A DNA stretch of 64,000 bases from JAEUTH01 sp039931675 (GTDB lineage: Bacteria > Bacteroidota > Bacteroidia > AKYH767-A > OLB10). Within the stretch, counting starts at the first letter, position 1, and every line of letters starts with the position of its first letter. Below, in pieces: positions 18,310-27,749 of the stretch. The notes under the pieces are model-generated. The model was not told the DNA's origin. It searched no databases and saw only the letters and a list, made by a program, of their open reading frames with translations. The stretch spans positions 1 through 64,000 of the forward strand of contig JBDTRM010000260.1 of the NCBI GenBank assembly GCA_039931675.1, read 5' to 3'. Position numbers and translations under genes: made by a program.

Positions 18310-19959
18310 TCAGTCAACCCTGTCGTGCAGAAAGGTGTTGTTTGATTTGATCTCTACATTTTTATTTTCGTTTTCGCCAAGCGTTAATCTTGAGACCTGC
18401 GATTCGCTTGAATCGGGTACATTCGCCAATTGCACATTACGCCTTTTATATGCCGGCTCTTTTTCAAGATCGTTAATCACATTGCTGTTGCTGCTTTGAA
18501 ATTTGTAGCTCAGCTCGCGCAGTTTCATAATGCGCTCGCGTGTTTTCTTAAACTGATCTTCTGATGTTGCAGCCTCTTCCTCATCAGCAGTTGGGACAAT
18601 GCTTGCAGTATTAATATCCGTAACATTTTCAACAGGCGATGCCAGCGTAAATGCTTCCTGGTAAGTTTCGTTGATTGTATTCACTTCGGGTGGAGCAGTT
18701 TGCTCTACCGATGTAGTTAGATCAAATTCAAAACTCATGGTGCCTTCTGTATCAGTTACAGTAAGATGAGAAGGTTTTTCATAAGTATTGTTTTTTTCCT
18801 CAGTAACCAGGGGCTTATTTAATGCCGAGGCCCTTGCATATTCATACGATTTAGGAGCAGCAGGTTTATCAGGCTCCACAGGATTATCGTTGATCAGCGT
18901 AGGCTCCATGTTAGTAACCGGTTTTTCTTTCGGAGTTTCTGTTTTATTGTCTAACGTATGGACTACACGTATTGGCTTGTTTTTCTCAGCAATAATTTCA
19001 GTGTGTGTTTTAAAGCCTGTAGCAATTACGGTTACTGCAATTTTATCACCAAGTGTTGCATCAGTTCCTGTGCCCATAATAATGTCGGCAGTGAGGCCGG
19101 CCTGTTCCTGGATGTAATCGGTAATTTCTCCTATTTCATCCATAGTCACTTCAGTTTTTCCTGAGGTGATGTTAAGCAGGATATAACGTGCCCCATTAAT
19201 ATTGCTGTCATTAAGCAAGGGTGAGTCAAGCACTAATTGAGCTGCTATCTTGGCTCGCTCAGTACCTTCGGCAAAGGCACAACCCATAATGGCTACACCG
19301 CTGTCTTTAAGCACTGTCTGCACATCGGCAAAGTCAACGTTTATATACCCGGTTACAGTAATAATTTCAGCAATGCTTCGTGCAGCAATGGTTAAAATAT
19401 CATCAGCACGGCCAAACGCCTCGGTGAGTTTAAGATCACCGTGAATTTCGCGCAGCTTATCATTGCTGATGATAAGCAATGTGTCAACGCTCTTTTTCAA
19501 TTCTTCTATCCCGGTGTTGGCTTGTAACTTTCTCTTTTTTCCTTCAAAAGCAAAAGGTACGGTTACAATACCAACGGTTAGGATCCCCATTTCTTTAGCA
19601 ACACCTGCTATAATCGGTGCAGCACCTGTGCCGGTGCCACCGCCCATACCTGCGGTTATAAAAACCATCTTAATATCTTTAGCTAAAGCGCGTTGTATCT
19701 CCTCAATATTTTCAATTGCTGCATTTTTTCCCACTTCGGGGAGTGAACCTGCACCGCGGCCTTCTGTAAGGCTGGGCCCGAGTTGAATTTTAAATGGCAC
19801 AGGGCTTATTTCAAGTGCCTGTGCATCAGTGTTGCAAATCATAAAGTCAACACCACGAATGCCTTGGTGGTACATGTGATTTACGGCATTGCTGCCACCA
19901 CCGCCCACGCCAATCACTTTAATGATAGAGGGTCTTTCTTTTGAGATTTCGAATTCCAT
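18310..19959 (-). CDS. ftsZ: Cell division GTPase FtsZ
   Basis: This tubulin-like GTPase forms the Z-ring at midcell. With the ATG at 19959 it has 549 residues; an upstream in-frame TTG at 19980 would add seven. GGGGSNAV lies at 19-26 and the GTP signature GGGTGTG at 106-112. The core ends near residue 320. A long, variable, acidic and Thr/Pro-rich linker of about 200 residues follows, then the Bacteroidota C-terminal tail (NTFLHDRVD). That tail is where FtsA and other partners bind. It is the last gene of the dcw cluster; ftsA lies 244 bases upstream, separated by AT-rich repeats that might hold an internal promoter or processing site. Confidence 0.98.
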   Translation of the reverse strand: MEFEISKERPSIIKVIGVGGGGSNAVNHMYHQGIRGVDFMICNTDAQALEISPVPFKIQLGPSLTEGRGAGSLPEVGKNAAIENIEEIQRALAKDIKMVFITAGMGGGTGTGAAPIIAGVAKEMGILTVGIVTVPFAFEGKKRKLQANTGIEELKKSVDTLLIISNDKLREIHGDLKLTEAFGRADDILTIAARSIAEIITVTGYINVDFADVQTVLKDSGVAIMGCAFAEGTERAKIAAQLVLDSPLLNDSNINGARYILLNITSGKTEVTMDEIGEITDYIQEQAGLTADIIMGTGTDATLGDKIAVTVIATGFKTHTEIIAEKNKPIRVVHTLDNKTETPKEKPVTNMEPTLINDNPVEPDKPAAPKSYEYARASALNKPLVTEEKNNTYEKPSHLTVTDTEGTMSFEFDLTTSVEQTAPPEVNTINETYQEAFTLASPVENVTDINTASIVPTADEEEAATSEDQFKKTRERIMKLRELSYKFQSSNSNVINDLEKEPAYKRRNVQLANVPDSSESQVSRLTLGENENKNVEIKSNNTFLHDRVD

Positions 19960-20045
19960 TGCTTGATTATTAAGTTTCAATATATATGATGAGAAGACAG
20001 GAGTGAATTCCTTTTTTGTTTATTCTTTTTGATTTTGTTGATGAT

Positions 20046-20087
20046 TTGAATTTCGAATTTCGAACAAATGAATTTTGAATATTGAAG
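20046..20087. repeat. Heptamer tract between ftsA and ftsZ
   Basis: The tract runs in TTGAATT, TCGAATT, AATGAAT and TTTGAAT units at 7-nt steps. A second, 14-nt repeat (AAATTTATAATCTA and a near copy) runs from about 20190 over the ftsA stop codon region. A degraded copy of the CCCGATAGCTATCGGG palindrome is at about 20155-20175. Confidence 0.65.
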
Positions 20088-20203
20088 TTTAATCCTTCGT
20101 GTTTCAACATTATTATATTCTTTTAATACTGGATTCTTAATTCGTTATTCTATTGTTCTCCCGGACTAATCGGGATATTAATTCAAAATTTATAATCTAA
20201 AAT

Positions 20204-21505
20204 TTATAATGACTTATCATCTTCGTCATCCTGGAACAGATCCTTGATGAGCGTGATAAAATCACTTTTCTTTTTTGTAGGCTGCACGGGCGTTTTAATC
20301 GGCTCATGTTTTGCCTCAACCATAACCAGCGGCTGCGTTTTATTTTTTGTGCGTTCAGCATCATTCAATCCCATAATCACTAAACCAACTGCAGTGGCAT
20401 ACATGGGACTTTTAATTTCATCATTGCCTTTGCTGATATGCTCATTAGGATAACCAATGCGCGTATCCATGCCTGTAATTAATTCGAACAACTGCTGTAT
20501 GTGTTTAAGCTGAGCACCACCACCGGTAATAACTAAACCGGCAATCAGTTTTTTCTCAAAGCCTGAATTTTTTATTTCATAATACACATGTTCAATAATT
20601 TCTTCCATTCTCGCCTGTATGATATGCGCAAGATTTTTTACAGAAATTTCTTTCGGTTCGCGGCCTCTTAAACCGGGTATGGAAACAATATCATTATCGC
20701 TTGTTTGTGATGCCAAGGCAGAACCAAATTTTGTTTTTAATGATTCAGCCTGTGCACGTATAATGGTGCAACCTTCTTTTATATCATCGGTAATCACATT
20801 ACCACCAAAGGGAATCACGGCAGTATGACGAATTATTCCATCCTGGAAAATAGCAATGTCAGTAGTTCCTCCTCCAATATCAACTAATACAACACCTGCT
20901 TCTTTTTCTTCATCGGTTAATACAGCTTCGGCAGATGCCAATGGTTCAAGAATTAAATCAACAGGATTTAAACCTGCTTTGCGCACACACTTCTCAATGT
21001 TTTTTGCTGCGGTTACCAACCCTGTTATGATGTGGCAATTGGCTTCAAGACGAATGCCCGACATACCTATCGGGTCTTTGATACTTGCTTCTTTATCAAC
21101 AATATATTCCTGTGGTATTACGTGAATAATTTCTTCACCAGGCGCCATAGCGAGTTTATACATGTCATCAATAATTGCATCAATGTCCACCTGTGCTATT
21201 TCTTCATCAATATTATGACGTGTGCGCATGCCGCGATGCTGCAAACTTTTAATATGCTGACCGGCTATACCAACATGCACATCTTTTATGCTCACGTCTG
21301 ATTCAGCATCAGCATCTTTAACTGCAAGCTTTATTGCCTGAACAGTTTTTTCAATGTTAGCCACAACGCCACGCATTACACCGAATGATTCAGCCTTGCC
21401 TTTGCCAAGTATTTCTATCTTGCCGTACTGATCTCTGCGGCCAACGATGGCGCATATTTTTGTGGTGCCTATATCAAGTCCCACTATTAAATTTGAATCT
21501 TCCAT
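20204..21505 (-). CDS. ftsA: Cell division protein FtsA
   Basis: This 433-residue actin-family ATPase tethers FtsZ to the membrane. LIVGLDIGTTKICAIVG is the phosphate-1 motif, VVLVDIGGGTTDIAIF phosphate 2, and LIAGLVITGGGAQLKHI the adenosine motif. The FtsA-specific 1C subdomain (SHS2) lies between. The C-terminus ends FITLIKDLFQDDEDDKSL, with an amphipathic stretch before the acidic end that fits a membrane-targeting sequence. Length is normal for Bacteroidota. It lies between ftsQ (102 bases, repeat-filled) and ftsZ. Confidence 0.97.
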   Translation of the reverse strand: MEDSNLIVGLDIGTTKICAIVGRRDQYGKIEILGKGKAESFGVMRGVVANIEKTVQAIKLAVKDADAESDVSIKDVHVGIAGQHIKSLQHRGMRTRHNIDEEIAQVDIDAIIDDMYKLAMAPGEEIIHVIPQEYIVDKEASIKDPIGMSGIRLEANCHIITGLVTAAKNIEKCVRKAGLNPVDLILEPLASAEAVLTDEEKEAGVVLVDIGGGTTDIAIFQDGIIRHTAVIPFGGNVITDDIKEGCTIIRAQAESLKTKFGSALASQTSDNDIVSIPGLRGREPKEISVKNLAHIIQARMEEIIEHVYYEIKNSGFEKKLIAGLVITGGGAQLKHIQQLFELITGMDTRIGYPNEHISKGNDEIKSPMYATAVGLVIMGLNDAERTKNKTQPLVMVEAKHEPIKTPVQPTKKKSDFITLIKDLFQDDEDDKSL

Positions 21506-21510
21506 ATCTG

Positions 21511-21590
21511 GATTTACAATTTACAATTTTTGATTTACGATTTTCTCTTCGTCATTGCGATCCCGATAGCTATCGGGAGAAGCAATCTTT
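21511..21590. repeat. Heptamer tract plus palindrome-bearing GTCATTGCGA element
   Basis: GATTTAC/AATTTAC units with a 7-nt period fill 21511-21545. GTCATTGCGA (21551-21560), the palindrome TCCCGATAGCTATCGGGA (21561-21578) and GAAGCAATCT (21579-21588) follow. It fills the gap between ftsQ and ftsA. The same two-part arrangement recurs at 26236-26318, and without the palindrome at 23874-23945. Confidence 0.8.
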
Positions 21591-21607
21591 TCTTGTTATG
21601 CGAATTC

Positions 21608-22468
21608 TTAATTTATAATTTCTCTTTTTACACTATCCCTAACCGCTACCGGCAAAGTTGATTTCACAACTCCCTTCTTTGTACACACCACTTGATTTTC
21701 AAACTCAAGATTGATAGTGCTGTATTGCGTCCATCCGGTTTTATTTAAACCTTTGCGGTAGAACACCAGCAGCTTTTCAATTTTCTTTTCAAGATCGCCT
21801 GCATCTCCAATCAGTATATTCTGATCTCCAATGCGTGAAATCAATTCAATCTCATTGTTTTCATTTACATATACCTGTGTGAATAATGCATTGGCAACTG
21901 AATCGCGCTGCAGGTATTCAGCTATGGCATACAATTGTTCAATGATCAATTTTTTATTGGCAGTATCATTTGCAATAAATGCCTGTTCTTTAATTCTTCT
22001 TCTTGTATATCTTTCATTGATCACTCCGCTTGCAACAATAACATTAGGAGTGTACTTATCTGACACCGGCATCAAATATCCTTCATCATCTATATAAAAA
22101 TTTTCACCTTCAGTATTGATAATCCTTATAATTGGTGTGCGTTGCTTTACCCTAATATTCAGCTTTCCGTTAAGGGTTGAAAATACTTCTGCATTTGCCA
22201 CGAAAGGATTTGTATTGATGATAGTTTCTAACAAAGCCGTGTTAATTTCATTTATAGGTTTTCCGAGGGGTTGCTTGCCTTTGCTGTTTAGTAATTCTAA
22301 CACATCATTATTCTCAATAAAATAATTGCCTGCATCATCGGCAATGTCAATCTGAACCGCATTGCATTTTACATCATTCTGTTTTACATTAACGAATGCA
22401 ACCGACAGTATCACTGCGAATCCGAGCAGTGTCCATAAAATATACGGTATGTATTTTTTGAATTTCAT
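21608..22468 (-). CDS. ftsQ: Cell division protein FtsQ/DivIB
   Basis: This 286-residue bitopic membrane protein has a single N-terminal membrane helix (YIPYILWTLLGFAVILSVAFV). Its periplasmic part has the POTRA-like and beta domains of FtsQ: NNDVLELLNSKGKQ, NPFVANAEVF, LNIRVKQRTPIIRI, FYIDDEGYLMPV. It links FtsA/FtsZ-side components to the FtsL/FtsI/FtsW peptidoglycan synthase. Sequence conservation is low in the family; position between murC (8-base gap) and ftsA supports the call. Confidence 0.93.
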   Translation of the reverse strand: MKFKKYIPYILWTLLGFAVILSVAFVNVKQNDVKCNAVQIDIADDAGNYFIENNDVLELLNSKGKQPLGKPINEINTALLETIINTNPFVANAEVFSTLNGKLNIRVKQRTPIIRIINTEGENFYIDDEGYLMPVSDKYTPNVIVASGVINERYTRRRIKEQAFIANDTANKKLIIEQLYAIAEYLQRDSVANALFTQVYVNENNEIELISRIGDQNILIGDAGDLEKKIEKLLVFYRKGLNKTGWTQYSTINLEFENQVVCTKKGVVKSTLPVAVRDSVKREIIN

Positions 22469-22475
22469 GGCTTAA

Positions 22476-23870
22476 TTAATTTGAATTTTCGTTAACCTTT
22501 CCTGATAACATTTGCTGTATAGACTGTACCAATTGATCAATATCTCCAGCACCGAGTGTGAGTAAAACCTCTAATTTTTTATTCTTTAAAATGCTGAGTA
22601 AGTCACTTTTATTGCACAATATTTTTTGTGTTGTTATTTTACCGAGGATCATTTCTGAGTCCACGCCTTCAATCGGCAACTCGCGGGCGGGATAGATGGG
22701 CAGCAAAATTGTTTCATCAGGAAGACTGAGACTTGCTGCAAATTCATCTGCAAAATCACGTGTGCGTGTAAACAGATGAGGCTGAAATACAACCGTTATT
22801 TTTTTATCAGGATATAATTCTTTAACAGAATTTATAGCAGCGCTCAACTCTTGCGGATGGTGAGCATAGTCATCAATGTAAACTAAATCTTCGTTTTTTA
22901 ATTGATAATCAAACCTTCGTTTTACCCCACTATATGTGCTTAGGCCTCTTTTAATCTCATCAGCACTTAACCTATAATGGAGGGCTACCGTTACGGCTGC
23001 AACTGCATTTTCCACGTTATGCCTTCCGGGTAACCCTAACTGTAAACCGGTTATGGTATGCGATGGACTTACATAATCAAAAACATATTGACGATTTTCG
23101 ATCCTGATATTTTTCGCTGTTGCTGATGCTGATTCTGTTATTGAATAATCAAGAATTTTTACTTCACCAGGTTTAACTGCCAATCCTTTTTTAAGGATGA
23201 GCAAACCCTTTTTATCAACCTGTTCAGCAAATTGACGATAGCAATCTACCAGCGTTTGGAGGTCCCCATATATATCAAGGTGATCGGCATCCATTGAAGT
23301 GATTATAGCAGCATGTGGATGAAGTGTTAAAAAAGAACGATCAAATTCATCAGCCTCAACGATGGTGACATGATCCTCTTTTTGCACAGCTCCCAATAAG
23401 AAATTGGAGTTGTAATTTTTTGCAATGCCGCCTAAAAATGCGGAACAATTTCTTCCACTACTTTTAAGCAAATGAGTTACAATTGAAGATGTCGTTGTTT
23501 TTCCATGAGTACCTGCAACAGCAATCGTATTGCTGTTTTCAGTAATAAGACCTAATATTTCAGAGCGCTTATAAAGCTGAAACTTTGAAGCGAGGTAATT
23601 AAATTCACCATGATCATTCGGAATGGCAGGCGTATAGATAATCAGGAAATGCGCTGGATTTTCATTTTCAATAAACTCAGGCAACAGTTTCATGTCATCC
23701 TCAAAATGAACAGCAATTTTTTCAGCAATCAATTCATTGGTAAGTGGAGTAGGGGTTTTGTCATAACCGGCTACGGTTTTTCCCATAGCATTAAAATAGC
23801 GTGCCAGGGCACTCATGCCAATGCCGCCAATGCCTAACATATATACGCTGTTTATTTTTGAGAAATCCAC
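22476..23870 (-). CDS. murC: UDP-N-acetylmuramate--L-alanine ligase
   Basis: This 464-residue Mur ligase adds L-alanine to UDP-MurNAc with ATP in the cytoplasm. The N-terminal Rossmann motif is YMLGIGGIGMSALARY, the P-loop GTHGKTTT starts at residue 120, and EADEFDRSFLTLHP, HNVENAVAA and DDYAHHP are the standard ligase motifs. The start is GTG at 23870, which gives the usual ten residues before GIGGIGMSA. It is separated from murG by 116 bases made of heptamer repeats and a GTCATTGCGA element. Confidence 0.97.
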   Translation of the reverse strand: MDFSKINSVYMLGIGGIGMSALARYFNAMGKTVAGYDKTPTPLTNELIAEKIAVHFEDDMKLLPEFIENENPAHFLIIYTPAIPNDHGEFNYLASKFQLYKRSEILGLITENSNTIAVAGTHGKTTTSSIVTHLLKSSGRNCSAFLGGIAKNYNSNFLLGAVQKEDHVTIVEADEFDRSFLTLHPHAAIITSMDADHLDIYGDLQTLVDCYRQFAEQVDKKGLLILKKGLAVKPGEVKILDYSITESASATAKNIRIENRQYVFDYVSPSHTITGLQLGLPGRHNVENAVAAVTVALHYRLSADEIKRGLSTYSGVKRRFDYQLKNEDLVYIDDYAHHPQELSAAINSVKELYPDKKITVVFQPHLFTRTRDFADEFAASLSLPDETILLPIYPARELPIEGVDSEMILGKITTQKILCNKSDLLSILKNKKLEVLLTLGAGDIDQLVQSIQQMLSGKVNENSN

Positions 23871-23873
23871 TTT

Positions 23874-23945
23874 GATTTACGATTTACGATTTTTGATTTA
23901 CGATTTTTCCCTCTTAACCGTCATTGCGAGGAACGAAGCAATCTG
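23874..23945. repeat. Heptamer tract plus plain GTCATTGCGA element
   Basis: GATTTAC and GATTTTT units alternate at a 7-nt period from 23874 to 23908. GTCATTGCGA-GGAAC-GAAGCAATCT follows at 23920-23944. It lies directly upstream of the murC start. Confidence 0.8.
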
Positions 23946-23986
23946 TTTTTGATTTAAGATTTTACTACCAACTGCCACCACCACTA

Positions 23987-25105
23987 CTACTTCTTCCCCA
24001 CTGCCAGCCTAATAACTTCTTCAGCAATTTTCAACGCAGAGTTGGGTAATGCTAATTTTCTGATGTTGCTGGTGAGACTTAATAATTTATTTGTGTTATT
24101 AATTAATTGCAATGCTTCGTCAACTAATTTATTCTGTGCATCTGCATCACTTACAATAATTGCTGCGTGATTATTCACTAAAGCCATTGCATTTTTTGTC
24201 TGATGATCTTCTGCTACGTTAGGTGATGGAACCAGCACACATGGCTTGCTCACTATGCACAATTCAGAGATTGTACTTGCACCTGCACGTGAAATCACTA
24301 CATCAGCCATTGCGTATGCATAATCCATTTTTGAAATGAAGTCATATACTTTCACATCTATGAATGGTTTCGATGATTCCATTGCTTCTTTATAAAATGC
24401 TTTTCCTGTTTGCCATATTAACTGCACATCCTGTTTTGCAAATGCCAGTAAAGCGGCCCTAATACTCTGATTAATGGTGCGCGCTCCCAAACTTCCACCA
24501 ACTACTAACACCGTTTTTTTTTGTGCATTCAACTCAAAATATTTTGCTGCTTCATTTCTTTTGCCTTCAATTTTCAAAATGTCTTCGCGCACGGGATTTC
24601 CCAACTTCATTAATTTCTCTGTAGGAAAATATTTTTCCATTCCATCGTAAGCCACGCAAATTTTTTCAACTTGTCGCGCAAGAATTTTATTGGTAACACC
24701 GGGGTATGAATTCTGTTCCTGTATCAAACACGGAATTCCTTTTCGTGCAGCTTGTTGCAATAAAGGCCCGCTTGCATATCCGCCAACTCCAACTGCTACA
24801 TCCGGCTTGAACTTTTTAATTATTGAACCTGCTTTCAACAAACTTGAGACCACCTTAAATGGAAATGAAAGATTGTCTAACGTAAGTTTGCGTTGAAATC
24901 CACTGATCCATAATCCTTCAATTTTATAACCTGCTGCAGGTATTTTTTCCATTTCCATTCTTCCTTTTGCTCCAACAAAAAGAATTTCATTAGCCGGATT
25001 TATTGCCTTTAATGCATTGGCAATCGCAAGTGCAGGAAATATATGCCCGCCTGTTCCTCCTCCACTGATGATTACTCTTATATTAGGCTGCTGCGGGTTG
25101 CTCAT
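23987..25105 (-). CDS. murG: UDP-GlcNAc transferase of lipid I to lipid II (MurG)
   Basis: This 372-residue GT28 glycosyltransferase transfers GlcNAc to lipid I at the inner face of the membrane. Visible motifs: VIISGGGTGGHIFPALAIA (the glycine-rich acceptor loop), GGYASGPLLQ, QEQNSYPGVTNK, VVGGSLGARTINQ, and the donor-binding SRAGASTISEL and VAEDHQTKNA. Length is normal. Its start overlaps the end of ftsW by 23 bases, so the two are translationally coupled. Confidence 0.97.
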   Translation of the reverse strand: MSNPQQPNIRVIISGGGTGGHIFPALAIANALKAINPANEILFVGAKGRMEMEKIPAAGYKIEGLWISGFQRKLTLDNLSFPFKVVSSLLKAGSIIKKFKPDVAVGVGGYASGPLLQQAARKGIPCLIQEQNSYPGVTNKILARQVEKICVAYDGMEKYFPTEKLMKLGNPVREDILKIEGKRNEAAKYFELNAQKKTVLVVGGSLGARTINQSIRAALLAFAKQDVQLIWQTGKAFYKEAMESSKPFIDVKVYDFISKMDYAYAMADVVISRAGASTISELCIVSKPCVLVPSPNVAEDHQTKNAMALVNNHAAIIVSDADAQNKLVDEALQLINNTNKLLSLTSNIRKLALPNSALKIAEEVIRLAVGKK

Positions 25106-26231
25106 TTTCTTCTTTTACAATATCACGACTAACGCTTAACAATATACCAAGAGATAAACTTGTAAACCAGATGGAAGTACCACCCATGCTGAGCATGGGC
25201 AGCGGCTGTCCTGTAACTGGAAATAAATTGGTAGCTACTGCCATGTTGATCATGGCCTGAAATACTAAACCAAAACTGCAACCTGCAGCAAACAGTGTTG
25301 CAAATGCTTTGGGACTTTGTTTAATCAATACCACCGTTCGATATAATAACAGTACATATAAACCTATTACGACAAATGCTCCCCACAATCCATACTCTTC
25401 GCAAATGATTGCAAAAATCATATCGGAGTAGGGATGTGGAAGGAAGTTGCGTTGTGTACTGTTTCCCGGTCCTTTACCTAATGCACCACCCGTAGCAATA
25501 GCAATTTTTGCTTGTTCTGTTTGATAGTTGCCATCACTGTCCCCACTTTTAAAATTTTCAATGCGGTGCATCCAGGTATCAATGCGTCCTGTGTAACCTG
25601 TGAGTTTGGCAATGCCAATAAATAATCCAAAACAAACTACGCCAATTCCAACTAACCCAGCGATATACTTAAAATTGATCCGACCTATGAACATTAAACA
25701 TAAGCTGCATGCGAATAGTACCGCAGCAGTTGAGAAGTTGGCCGGAAGAATTAATCCGCATACAACTAATACGGGAAGCATAATTGGAACGAATGCTGAT
25801 TTGAAATCTTTAATGTTATCCTGCTTAAGCGATAACATGCGTGAGACATAAAGTAATAATCCAAGCTTGGCAAAATCAGAAGTTTGAAACGATAGACCGA
25901 TACCTGGTAATGTTAGCCATCGGCTTGCTTCGTTAAGATTGGTACCACTTACTAAAGTGAGTATGAGTAATGGAATTACAATAACGAGTGCAATACGCGA
26001 AAGCTTTGCATAAAAGGTATATTTTACCAAATGTGCACCATACATGATGGCAAGTCCTAATAACAGGATAACGAAATGTTTAAACATGTAATACTCCGTA
26101 TTGCCCGACTGATAGCGATAAGCAAGCGTTCCTGTTGAACTGTAAACAGCAAGTAATGAAAAGATAGATAGTATGAATACAATCAACCAGATCACCCTGT
26201 CACCTTTAAAATATGAATCTATCCAGGTCAT
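25083..26231 (-). CDS. ftsW: Peptidoglycan glycosyltransferase FtsW
   Basis: This SEDS-family polytopic membrane protein (382 residues from ATG 26231) polymerises lipid II with FtsI at the septum. Conserved features: RWLTLPGIGLSFQTSDFAKL (the catalytic-loop region with Asp), GKGPGNSTQRNFLPHPYSDM and SMGGTSI near the C-terminus. An in-frame ATG at 26279 would add 16 residues (NKANRKSKIVNRKSK-like), but these are encoded by a heptamer repeat tract and have no counterpart in the family, so I take 26231. It overlaps murG. Confidence 0.95.
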   Translation of the reverse strand: MTWIDSYFKGDRVIWLIVFILSIFSLLAVYSSTGTLAYRYQSGNTEYYMFKHFVILLLGLAIMYGAHLVKYTFYAKLSRIALVIVIPLLILTLVSGTNLNEASRWLTLPGIGLSFQTSDFAKLGLLLYVSRMLSLKQDNIKDFKSAFVPIMLPVLVVCGLILPANFSTAAVLFACSLCLMFIGRINFKYIAGLVGIGVVCFGLFIGIAKLTGYTGRIDTWMHRIENFKSGDSDGNYQTEQAKIAIATGGALGKGPGNSTQRNFLPHPYSDMIFAIICEEYGLWGAFVVIGLYVLLLYRTVVLIKQSPKAFATLFAAGCSFGLVFQAMINMAVATNLFPVTGQPLPMLSMGGTSIWFTSLSLGILLSVSRDIVKEENEQPAAA

Positions 26232-26235
26232 TTTT

Positions 26236-26318
26236 GATTTACGATTTACGATTTTTGATTTACGATTTGCTTTATTCACGTCATTGCGATCCCGATAGCT
26301 ATCGGGAGAAGCAATCTG
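26236..26318. repeat. Heptamer tract plus palindrome-bearing GTCATTGCGA element upstream of ftsW
   Basis: GATTTAC/GATTTTT units with a 7-nt period occupy 26236-26270. GTCATTGCGA, the palindrome TCCCGATAGCTATCGGGA and GAAGCAATCT run from 26280 to 26317. The tract is open in the ftsW frame and contains an ATG upstream of it, so it could add a repeat-encoded N-terminal extension. Confidence 0.8.
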
Positions 26319-26340
26319 TTATTGTCAAGCACATGCTTTT

Positions 26341-27684
26341 TTATAAAGCCTTAACTGCAGCCTTAAACTGACGGCCTCTGTCTTCGTAATTTTTGAACAA
26401 GTCGAAACTTGCATTGGCAGGAGATAACAATACGATATCACCTTTCCTTGCAAATTTGAAAGCGGCTTTTACTGCATCCTCTGCATTATCGGTTTCAACA
26501 ATTGTTTCTACCATTCCGCCAAATTCTTCAATGATTTTTTTATTGTCTTTACCAAGACAAACTATTGCTTTCACTTTATCTTTCACCATATCATGTAGCA
26601 TTTCATATTCATTGCCTTTATCCTGTCCTCCTGCAATCCAGATTACAGGACGGTTCATACTTTCTAACGCATACCATGTACTGTTTACATTAGTTGCTTT
26701 TGAATCGTTAATAAAGTCAACACCTGAAATAGTGTTTACAAACTCAAGCCGGTGTTCAACAGATCTGAAATCCATTAAACTGTCGCGCACAATTTCATTG
26801 CGAAGATCTAACAGTCTGCCTGAAATGCCTGCAGCCATTGAATTGTAGAGATTGTGTTTGCCCTGGATTGCAAGTTCGAATATCGTCATAGTGAGTGGAT
26901 TTGATTTGATATTAATTATTAAGTTTTCGTTTTCAATATATGCTGCCATGCCATCACTTCGTTTTATTGAGAAGGGATACCATTGGCTTTTGGGACTATG
27001 TTTTAACATTTCCATGTTGATGTACTCATCATCAGCATTGTAAATGATAGCATCATCTTCTGTCTGATTTTGAATGATGCGCATCTTTGAATCAATGTAT
27101 TTCTGCATTGAGTAATCGTAACGATCAAGATGGTCGGGAGTGATGTTTAGCAACACTGCTATTTCTGCCTTGAACTGATGCATGTCATCTAACTGAAAAC
27201 TGCTCAGTTCAATAACATAGTACTCGAAATCACTCTCCGCTACCTGTTTTGCAAAACTCTGTCCTACATTACCGGCAAGTCCAACTTTTAAACCGGCTTT
27301 AGTAAGTATATGGTAGGTGAGCATAGTGGTAGTTGTTTTACCATTAGTGCCTGTGATGCAAATTTTCTTTGCTTTTGTATAACGTGCTGCAAATTCAATT
27401 TCGGAAATGATAGGGATGTTTTTTTCTTCGAAGAATTTAATCACATCAGCCTTGGTCGGAATACCCGGACTTTTAATTACCTCCGCTGCATCAGCCATTA
27501 AATCGTAAGAATGTTTTCCTTCCTCGAATGAAATATTATGCGCTGTTAAAACTTTTTTAAACTCATCTTTAATCACCCCCTTATCAGAAACAAAAACATC
27601 AAACCCTTGCTGTTGTGCAAGCACAGCAGCACCGGTTCCGCTTTCAGCAGCACCAAGGATGATTATTTTTTTTGTTTGAGACAT
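26341..27684 (-). CDS. murD: UDP-N-acetylmuramoylalanine--D-glutamate ligase
   Basis: This 447-residue Mur ligase adds D-glutamate. The N-terminal Rossmann-like IIILGAAESGTGAA, the P-loop GTNGKTTTT (from residue 112), ELSSFQLD, NITPDHLDRY, GKHNLYN and FINDSKATNVNST are the MurD landmarks. All ATP- and substrate-binding residues appear present. It sits between mraY (65-base gap) and ftsW (repeat-filled gap) in the cluster. Confidence 0.97.
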   Translation of the reverse strand: MSQTKKIIILGAAESGTGAAVLAQQQGFDVFVSDKGVIKDEFKKVLTAHNISFEEGKHSYDLMADAAEVIKSPGIPTKADVIKFFEEKNIPIISEIEFAARYTKAKKICITGTNGKTTTTMLTYHILTKAGLKVGLAGNVGQSFAKQVAESDFEYYVIELSSFQLDDMHQFKAEIAVLLNITPDHLDRYDYSMQKYIDSKMRIIQNQTEDDAIIYNADDEYINMEMLKHSPKSQWYPFSIKRSDGMAAYIENENLIINIKSNPLTMTIFELAIQGKHNLYNSMAAGISGRLLDLRNEIVRDSLMDFRSVEHRLEFVNTISGVDFINDSKATNVNSTWYALESMNRPVIWIAGGQDKGNEYEMLHDMVKDKVKAIVCLGKDNKKIIEEFGGMVETIVETDNAEDAVKAAFKFARKGDIVLLSPANASFDLFKNYEDRGRQFKAAVKAL

Positions 27685-27749
27685 GTTGGGTATTTGGTAT
27701 TAGTTACTTGTTATTGAATAATTACTTTTTTTAGTACCGCGTTTTATTC

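Noticed and set aside
26232..26279. N-terminal extension of FtsW from ATG 26279
   Set aside because: The added residues come from heptamer repeats and have no place in the family; ATG 26231 gives the normal start. Kept only as a point to test by proteomics.
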